Shown: in pieces, positions 1 through 4,761 of the stretch
Layout: the number at the start of each line of letters is the position of its first letter
Numbering within the stretch: the first letter of the stretch is position 1
From: Betaproteobacteria bacterium
Lineage (GTDB): Bacteria; Pseudomonadota; Gammaproteobacteria; Burkholderiales; Ferrovaceae
Assembly: GCA_028870615.1 (NCBI GenBank)
Contig: JAGWPH010000054.1
Location: forward strand, 1-7,233
Direction: 5' to 3'
Length of the DNA: 7,233 nt
The notes under the pieces: model-generated
The model's database searches: none
Seen by the model: only the letters and a program-made list of their open reading frames with translations
What the model was told of the DNA's origin: nothing
Made by a program: the position numbers and the translations under genes

Positions 1-579
1 CAGCCGGACTGCAATGCGCTGGTTGGGAAAGGCCAGTGCGGTGAATACCAGCAACATCAGCATTAATGCCCATGACAATGGAGCCATTTGCCGGGTGAAG
101 CCGATAAACGACATATGCGACAGTTGCCACAACAGGATATTTTGCGGATTCCCGATGGGAGTCAACATCGAGCCAGCATTGACTGCCAGGGCTTCAAAAA
201 TGACCAGGCGTTCGATGGGGAGCCCTCCCAGATTGCGTAGCCCCAACGTCAGGGGAACGACGATGAAGAGCGCGATGTCGTTGGTCAACACGGTGGAGAG
301 CAAGGCTGAAAACGCCACCAAAAAAATTGCCAGTGTGCGTTCATGGGTAAGGTGGTTGAGGATGTGGCGTCCCAGGTGATCCAACGCGCCGCTGACTTCG
401 ATACCCTTGGTCAACAGCATCAGTCCGGCCAGGGTAAGCAAGGTGGGCATGTGGATGCCCTGTGGGGCCAGGGGCACAGCCGAAGGATCAAGAACGGCGA
501 GTCCCAATCCAATCAGGAGCAACAGATGTAACAGGCGATCCTCAAGAAAGGGGGCAATGATGGAGAGCTTTCTGCGCAT
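1..579 (-). CDS. ArsB/NhaD-type ion permease, N-terminal 193 residues (partial)
   Basis: This is an inner-membrane transporter of the ion transporter superfamily (ArsB, NhaD and SLC13-like permeases). The reading frame is open from ATG at 579-577 to the window edge; the C-terminal part lies to the left. Hydrophobic segments fall near residues 16-30, 44-60, 83-114, 125-150 and 168-185. Two signatures are visible: TNDIA (99-103), a polar break inside a membrane segment, and [14 protein letters not shown] (134-147), the Gly/Asn-rich re-entrant motif of this superfamily. An in-frame stop lies upstream of the ATG, and no strong Shine-Dalgarno sequence precedes it, so the start is less certain than the family. 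The gene is transcribed away from mmsA across a 45-bp spacer. The substrate cannot be told from this part: arsenite, Na+/H+ exchange or an organic or inorganic anion are all possible. Confidence 0.88.
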   Translation of the reverse strand, partial: MRRKLSIIAPFLEDRLLHLLLLIGLGLAVLDPSAVPLAPQGIHMPTLLTLAGLMLLTKGIEVSGALDHLGRHILNHLTHERTLAIFLVAFSALLSTVLTNDIALFIVVPLTLGLRNLGGLPIERLVIFEALAVNAGSMLTPIGNPQNILLWQLSHMSFIGFTRQMAPLSWALMLMLLVFTALAFPNQRIAVRL

Positions 580-590
580 TCTGGTAAAAT
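561..590 (+). promoter_or_regulatory. Candidate sigma70 promoter for mmsA
   Basis: A -10-like hexamer TAAAAT (585-590, 5 of 6 to consensus) is preceded by an extended -10 TG (582-583). A weak -35-like TGGAGA (561-566, 4 of 6) stands 18 bp upstream. Transcription would begin near 597, giving a leader of about 28 nt before the mmsA ATG. The -35 lies within the first codons of the divergent permease gene. This is a consensus match by eye only. Confidence 0.4.
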
Positions 591-613
591 ACCCGGTTCT
601 TCCGTTTCTGTGC

Positions 614-618
614 AGGGA
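614..618 (+). promoter_or_regulatory. Shine-Dalgarno sequence that sets the mmsA start
   Basis: AGGGA ends 6 nt before ATG 625. It favours this ATG over the in-frame GTG at 610, which has no such site and would add five residues (the first read as Met, then QGFL) outside the family's usual N-terminus. Confidence 0.7.
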
Positions 619-624
619 TTCCTC

Positions 625-2130
625 ATGACATCACCCCCCGTTTCCATTGGCCATTTCATTCAAGGTCAACCCGTTGCGGGCACCAGCGGCCACACTTCCG
701 AGGTGTTCAACCCGGCGACCGGGCAAGTGACGGGGCTAGTGGCGCTGGCGTCAGTCAGCGAGGTGGATCGCGCCGTCGCCGCCGCGCGCGCCGCATTTCC
801 CGGATGGGCTGCAACGTCACCTTTGCGCCGGGCGCGAGTGATGTTCAAATTCAAGGAGCTGATTGAAAAGCATCACGATCAACTCGCCGCGCTCATTACG
901 GCCGAACACGGTAAAGTCTTTACCGATGCTCATGGAGAGGTCACGCGTGGCCTCGAGGTGGTGGAATATGCCTGCGGGATTCCCGAATTGCTCAAAGGCG
1001 AATATACCGAACAGATGGCTACGGGCGTAGACGGCTGGACCATGCGCCAGCCTTTGGGTGTTTGCGCCGGGATCACGCCGTTCAATTTTCCGGTGATGGT
1101 GCCCTTGTGGATGCTGCCCATGGCCCTGGCCTGCGGCAATAGTTTCATCCTGAAACCTTCTGAACGCGACGCTTCACCCAGTTTATTGCTCGCCCGATTG
1201 CTCAGGGAAGCCGGCTTGCCCGATGGCGTATTCAATGTCATTCAGGGTGACAAGACGGCGGTGGATGCACTGTTACGCCACGCAGATGTGGATGCCATCA
1301 GCTTTGTGGGCTCCACCCCGGTTGCCCAGTACATCTACAGCACCGGTACGGCGCAAGGCAAGCGGGTGCAGGCCTTGGGAGGTGCCAAAAACCACATGGT
1401 AGTGATGCCTGACGCCGATCTCGACCAAACGGTGGACGCCTTGATGGGCGCAGCCTACGGTTCGGCAGGAGAGCGTTGCATGGCCATCTCTGTGGCCGTG
1501 GCCGTCGGCAATGTGGCTGACCGATTGGTGGAAGCGCTGGTGCCGCGAGTGCGGGCACTCAAGGTAACGGAAGGGATGGACCTGACAGCCGAAATGGGTC
1601 CCGTGGTTACCGCAGCACATCGTGCCAGGGTCGTGGGATATATTGATGCCGGTATTGCGGCGGGGGCCGATCTGCGCGTGGATGGGCGGCACATCAAGGT
1701 GCCCGGACATGAAGCAGGATTTTTCCTGGGGGGATCGTTGTTTGATCGAGTTACCCCAGACATGACCATTTACCGGGAAGAAATTTTTGGACCGGTCCTG
1801 TGCGTGGTGCGTGTGCCGGATTTTGTCAGCGCCCTGAAACTCGTCAACGACCACGAGTTTGGTAATGGCACCGCCATTTTTACCCGGGACGGCGGGACGG
1901 CACGCGAATATGTGTCGCGCGTGCGGGTCGGAATGGTGGGCGTCAATGTGCCGATTCCAGTGCCCATGGCGTTTCACAGTTTTGGCGGCTGGAAGCGCAG
2001 TTTGTTTGGGGATCATCATGCGCATGGTCCCGAAGGCGTGCGGTTTTACACGCGCCAGAAAGCAGTGACACAGCGCTGGCCTGCCAGCATTGAGGCGGGT
2101 GCGCAGTTTGCCATGCCTACTCACAAATAA
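625..2130 (+). CDS. mmsA: CoA-acylating methylmalonate/malonate-semialdehyde dehydrogenase
   Basis: This cytosolic NAD-dependent enzyme of the aldehyde dehydrogenase superfamily oxidises methylmalonate semialdehyde (and malonate semialdehyde) with CoA to propionyl-CoA or acetyl-CoA plus CO2. It serves valine, beta-alanine or inositol breakdown. The product is 501 residues, the usual MmsA length. Visible motifs are PFNFP with the oxyanion-hole Asn154, LKPSE with Lys177 for the cofactor, FVGST (227-231), the catalytic Cys285 in [17 protein letters not shown] (385-390), and the MmsA-typical stretch around [19 protein letters not shown] (441-459). The general-base Glu of hydrolytic aldehyde dehydrogenases is absent: the region reads LGGAKNH (251-257). 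This is the MmsA pattern and fits CoA-dependent thioester release. suhB follows after 15 bp. No mmsB or aminotransferase neighbour is present, so the pathway served is open. Confidence 0.95.
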   Translation: MTSPPVSIGHFIQGQPVAGTSGHTSEVFNPATGQVTGLVALASVSEVDRAVAAARAAFPGWAATSPLRRARVMFKFKELIEKHHDQLAALITAEHGKVFTDAHGEVTRGLEVVEYACGIPELLKGEYTEQMATGVDGWTMRQPLGVCAGITPFNFPVMVPLWMLPMALACGNSFILKPSERDASPSLLLARLLREAGLPDGVFNVIQGDKTAVDALLRHADVDAISFVGSTPVAQYIYSTGTAQGKRVQALGGAKNHMVVMPDADLDQTVDALMGAAYGSAGERCMAISVAVAVGNVADRLVEALVPRVRALKVTEGMDLTAEMGPVVTAAHRARVVGYIDAGIAAGADLRVDGRHIKVPGHEAGFFLGGSLFDRVTPDMTIYREEIFGPVLCVVRVPDFVSALKLVNDHEFGNGTAIFTRDGGTAREYVSRVRVGMVGVNVPIPVPMAFHSFGGWKRSLFGDHHAHGPEGVRFYTRQKAVTQRWPASIEAGAQFAMPTHK

Positions 2131-2145
2131 GGGCCCGTTCATACC

Positions 2146-2922
2146 ATGCATCCCCAGCTTAATTTCGCCGTCAAAGCCGCGCGCCGTGCGGGTAACATCA
2201 TTAACCGGGCAGCGTTGGACATCGAGCGACTGACAGTGACCAAAAAAGGGCCTGCAGATTTCGTGACGGAAGTAGACCGTCAAGTGGAGGATGTCATCAT
2301 TGGCATCCTGCGAGACGCCTATCCCGATCACGGGTTTTTGGGTGAAGAAAGCGGTGCCGTGGGCGATTCGGAATATCAGTGGATCATCGACCCGATTGAT
2401 GGCACCACCAATTTTCTGCATGGCTTCCCGATGTATTGCACTTCCATTGCGTTGGCTCACAAGGGTATTGTCACCCAGGCGGTCATCTACGATCCGGTGC
2501 GCAACGATCTCTTTACTGCGACGCGTGGCAGCGGGGCCTTTTTCAATGATCGCCGGATGCGGGTCAGCAGCCTGCTGCGCATGGAAGACGCGCTGATCGG
2601 CTCGGGCTTTCCCTACAGCAGTATGGAGCATCAGGAACGTTACCTGCGCATGCTCGCCGAAGTGATGCGCAAGAGTGCCGGCATTCGCCGTCCCGGTTCT
2701 GCTGCGCTGGATCTGGCGTACGTGGCAGCCGGGCGTTACGACGGGTTTTGGGAACTGGGGTTGAAGCCTTGGGACATGGCAGCCGGGACACTGCTTATTC
2801 AGGAAGCAGGCGGCCTGGTTTCAGATCTGGAGGGCAACAACCAGTTTTTACAAAGCGGCCATGTGGTGGCAGGCAATCCGAAAATCTTCGGACAACTGTT
2901 GCCCATGGTGGCACGCGCCTGA
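2146..2922 (+). CDS. suhB: Inositol-1-monophosphatase family protein SuhB
   Basis: This is a Mg2+-dependent phosphatase of the inositol monophosphatase family that hydrolyses myo-inositol-1-phosphate and related sugar phosphates. In E. coli SuhB also joins the Nus complex that supports rRNA transcription and ribosome maturation; whether that role holds here is inference. The protein has 258 residues against about 267 in E. coli, the difference being mainly a shorter C-terminus. The metal-site motifs are intact: GEES (66-69), DPIDGTTNF (82-90) and WDMAAG (209-214). The N-terminus MHPQLNFAVKAAR matches the family start, which supports this ATG. Only a distant AGGG (2130-2133, 12 nt away) could act as Shine-Dalgarno, so coupling to mmsA 15 bp upstream is likely. 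trmJ follows after 21 bp, as suhB and trmJ are also neighbours in E. coli. Confidence 0.95.
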   Translation: MHPQLNFAVKAARRAGNIINRAALDIERLTVTKKGPADFVTEVDRQVEDVIIGILRDAYPDHGFLGEESGAVGDSEYQWIIDPIDGTTNFLHGFPMYCTSIALAHKGIVTQAVIYDPVRNDLFTATRGSGAFFNDRRMRVSSLLRMEDALIGSGFPYSSMEHQERYLRMLAEVMRKSAGIRRPGSAALDLAYVAAGRYDGFWELGLKPWDMAAGTLLIQEAGGLVSDLEGNNQFLQSGHVVAGNPKIFGQLLPMVARA

Positions 2923-2943
2923 TTCCGGTCCCCGTCAAACGTC

Positions 2944-3675
2944 ATGCTGGCCCGCATTCGTATTGTGTTGTGTAGCACAACCCATCCCGGCAACATCGGG
3001 GCTGCGGCGCGTGCCATGAAAACCATGGGGCTGACCCGTCTTGCGTTGGTCAATCCGCGGTTTTTTCCTGACGAACAGGCCACTGCCCTGGCCGCTGGAG
3101 CAGATGATGTGCTGGCTGCCGCCAAGGTGTATGCCTCCCTTGTGGACGCATTGCAAGGGACGATCTTGGTGGTGGGCATGACGGCACGGCGCCGCGATCT
3201 GTCACATGAAATGCGGCCGGTGCGCGAAGTGGCCCAACGGGTGGCTGATGAGGTGCAACAAGGCGACGTGGCCCTGGTGTTTGGCACCGAGATGGCTGGT
3301 CTCTCCAACGCCGAACTGGATGCCTGCCAAATGCTGGCCAATATTCCTGCCCAGCCTGGTTTTAGTTCGCTCAATCTGGCCGCGTCGGTACAGATCGCAG
3401 CCTATGAGTTGCGCCAGGCGTTGCTGCAGGATCGTGGCGCCGTGGGGCGGGATTACCCCCTGGCTTCCCATGAAGAGATGGAAAGTTTTTACCAGCACCT
3501 GGAACGCGTTCTGCGCGGTAGCGGCTTTCTCAACCCTGCCCAGCCGGGGCGTTTGATGATTCGCCTGCGCCGTTTGTTTTCCCGTGCCCGGATGGAGCGC
3601 GAGGAGACCAGCATCCTGCGTGGTATCCTGAAAGCCTTGTACCCGGCCGATGATGGATCGTCGCGCCCATTTTGA
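2944..3675 (+). CDS. trmJ: tRNA (cytidine/uridine-32-2'-O)-methyltransferase TrmJ
   Basis: This SPOUT-superfamily RNA methyltransferase transfers a methyl group from S-adenosylmethionine to the 2'-O of nucleotide 32 in the tRNA anticodon loop. The 243-residue product matches the E. coli length (246). Visible family motifs are NIGAAARAMKTMGL (17-30, motif 1), the basic stretch TARRRDL (80-86) in the substrate-binding loop, FGTEMAGL (113-120, motif 2 of the knotted SAM site) and SSLNLAASVQ (141-150, motif 3). The C-terminal helical extension, with the basic run RLMIRLRRLFSRAR (203-216), is typical of TrmJ. Motif 2 has Met117-Ala118 where E. coli has Arg-Thr; these positions vary in the family. 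There is no Shine-Dalgarno sequence before the ATG, so translation probably depends on ribosomes finishing suhB 21 bp upstream. Confidence 0.94.
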   Translation: MLARIRIVLCSTTHPGNIGAAARAMKTMGLTRLALVNPRFFPDEQATALAAGADDVLAAAKVYASLVDALQGTILVVGMTARRRDLSHEMRPVREVAQRVADEVQQGDVALVFGTEMAGLSNAELDACQMLANIPAQPGFSSLNLAASVQIAAYELRQALLQDRGAVGRDYPLASHEEMESFYQHLERVLRGSGFLNPAQPGRLMIRLRRLFSRARMEREETSILRGILKALYPADDGSSRPF

Positions 3676-3687
3676 AAGGGACCTTGA

Positions 3688-4386
3688 ATGCTGGACCGAA
3701 TTCGCGAGCAGATCAACATCGTCTTTGACCGTGATCCTGCGGTGCGCAACCGTTGGGAAGTGATCTCCCTTTATCCCGGCTTTCATGCCGTGCTGTTGCA
3801 CTGGCTGGCGCACTGGTTCTGGCGCCACGACCTGAAATGGCTGGGACGTTTTATTTCGCAGGTTTCGCGCGGGCTGACCGGCATTGAAATCCATCCCGGC
3901 GCCACGCTTGGACGGCGTGTTTTCATTGATCACGGTATGGGTGTGGTCATCGGCGAAACGGCTGAAATCGGGGATGACTGCACCCTTTATCAGGGGGTAA
4001 CCCTGGGCGGAACCTCCTGGAACAAAGGCAAGCGCCATCCCACGCTGGGCCCCAAAGTCATTGTGGGGGCAGGAGCCAAGATCATTGGCCCGATTTACGT
4101 GGGGGAGGGGGCCAAAGTGGGATCCAACGCCGTGGTGGTGAAAACCGTGCCGCCGGGAGCCACCGTCATTGGCATTCCGGGACGGGTCGTGGAAGACGAG
4201 TACCATCAGCCCGCCAAGAGCGACACCGGTTTTACTGCCTATGGCCCCACGGACGATGACAAGGATCCGTTGGTGCTGGCGGTGCAACAGTTATTGCGCC
4301 ATAACGAGGCGCTGGAGCGGAAAGTAGAAGAACTTTCTCGCGGCTTGGCGCATCTTAAGGACAAGACAGACCCTCCGCAACATTGA
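3688..4386 (+). CDS. cysE: Serine O-acetyltransferase, short form
   Basis: It transfers acetyl from acetyl-CoA to L-serine, giving O-acetylserine, the acceptor for sulfide in cysteine synthesis. The product has 232 residues and lacks most of the N-terminal helical domain of the 273-residue E. coli enzyme. A left-handed beta-helix of hexapeptide repeats spans about residues 64-168. Conserved residues are His82 in [13 protein letters not shown] (80-92), which aligns with the E. coli catalytic His158, His117 in GKRHP, and Glu67 of EIHPG at the position of E. coli Asp143. The C-terminal tail (about 172-232) carries a predicted coiled coil (about 195-226) and ends PPQH, without the terminal Ile that docks into cysteine synthase. 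AAGGGA (3676-3681) precedes ATG 3688 by 6 nt. The 12-bp gap after trmJ supports co-transcription. Confidence 0.94.
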   Translation: MLDRIREQINIVFDRDPAVRNRWEVISLYPGFHAVLLHWLAHWFWRHDLKWLGRFISQVSRGLTGIEIHPGATLGRRVFIDHGMGVVIGETAEIGDDCTLYQGVTLGGTSWNKGKRHPTLGPKVIVGAGAKIIGPIYVGEGAKVGSNAVVVKTVPPGATVIGIPGRVVEDEYHQPAKSDTGFTAYGPTDDDKDPLVLAVQQLLRHNEALERKVEELSRGLAHLKDKTDPPQH

Positions 4387-4412
4387 GTTGCCGCAGGGGT
4401 GCAGTTATTGAC

Positions 4413-4418
4413 AGGAGG
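4413..4418 (+). promoter_or_regulatory. Consensus Shine-Dalgarno sequence for iscA
   Basis: A perfect AGGAGG lies 10 nt before ATG 4429 and is the strongest ribosome-binding site in the window. It selects ATG 4429 over an upstream in-frame non-ATG start at 4399, and the resulting N-terminus MAVTLTSAAA matches IscA proteins. It implies that iscA is translated more strongly than its neighbours, whose sites are weaker. Confidence 0.8.
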
Positions 4419-4428
4419 AGAACGGATC

Positions 4429-4761
4429 ATGGCCGTGACATTGACTTCCGCAGCTGCCCAACAGGTTCGGCAAGCGCTTTCCAAACGAGGCAAGGGGATC
4501 GGCTTGCGCGTGAGCGTCAAACAGTCTGGGTGTTCTGGCTTGGCTTACGTGATTGATTACGCTGACGAAGCTTTGCCCACCGACGCCCATTTTGAAACCG
4601 AAGGTGTGCTGGTGCTGGTGAATACCGAACATCTTCAGTATCTGGATGGCACCGAACTTGATTATCGGCGCGAAGGGCTGAATGCCGCATTCAAATTTAA
4701 CAACCCCAACGTTGCTGACGCTTGCGGTTGCGGTGAGAGCTTCACCACACGTCAGGCGTGA
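4429..4761 (+). CDS. iscA: A-type iron-sulfur carrier protein IscA
   Basis: This cytosolic A-type carrier receives Fe-S clusters or iron from the assembly scaffold and passes them to target enzymes. The product is 110 residues. The three cluster-ligand cysteines are present as Cys35 (SGCSGLAY) and Cys99 and Cys101 (ACGCGESF), at the same numbers as in E. coli IscA. The stretches LQYLDGTELDYRREGLN (69-85) and FKFNNPNVADACGCG (88-102) are closer to IscA than to ErpA or SufA as I recall those sequences; ErpA remains the alternative. A short TTRQA tail extends past the family's usual end. cysE lies 42 bp upstream, but iscR, iscS and iscU are not between them. The stop codon overlaps the GTG start of mfd by 4 bp, so the two are translationally coupled. 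Confidence 0.92.
   Translation: MAVTLTSAAAQQVRQALSKRGKGIGLRVSVKQSGCSGLAYVIDYADEALPTDAHFETEGVLVLVNTEHLQYLDGTELDYRREGLNAAFKFNNPNVADACGCGESFTTRQA

Noticed and set aside
14..628. Plus-strand open frames of 62-121 codons over the permease region
   Set aside because: The minus strand encodes a continuous hydrophobic protein with permease signatures, and these plus-strand frames have low-quality composition.
1273..2631. 452-codon open frame on the minus strand across mmsA and suhB
   Set aside because: It spans two well-supported plus-strand genes, shows no recognisable domain, is rich in His and Arg, and is explained by codon bias in GC-rich genes leaving the antisense frame open.
3202..4287. 361-codon minus-strand frame across trmJ and cysE
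   Set aside because: It is antisense to two conserved genes with intact motifs, and its own sequence has no family motif.
4408..4413. Perfect TTGACA hexamer upstream of iscA as a promoter -35
   Set aside because: No -10-like hexamer lies 16-18 bp downstream; that position falls in the first iscA codons and reads GC-rich sequence. It also overlaps the Shine-Dalgarno region.
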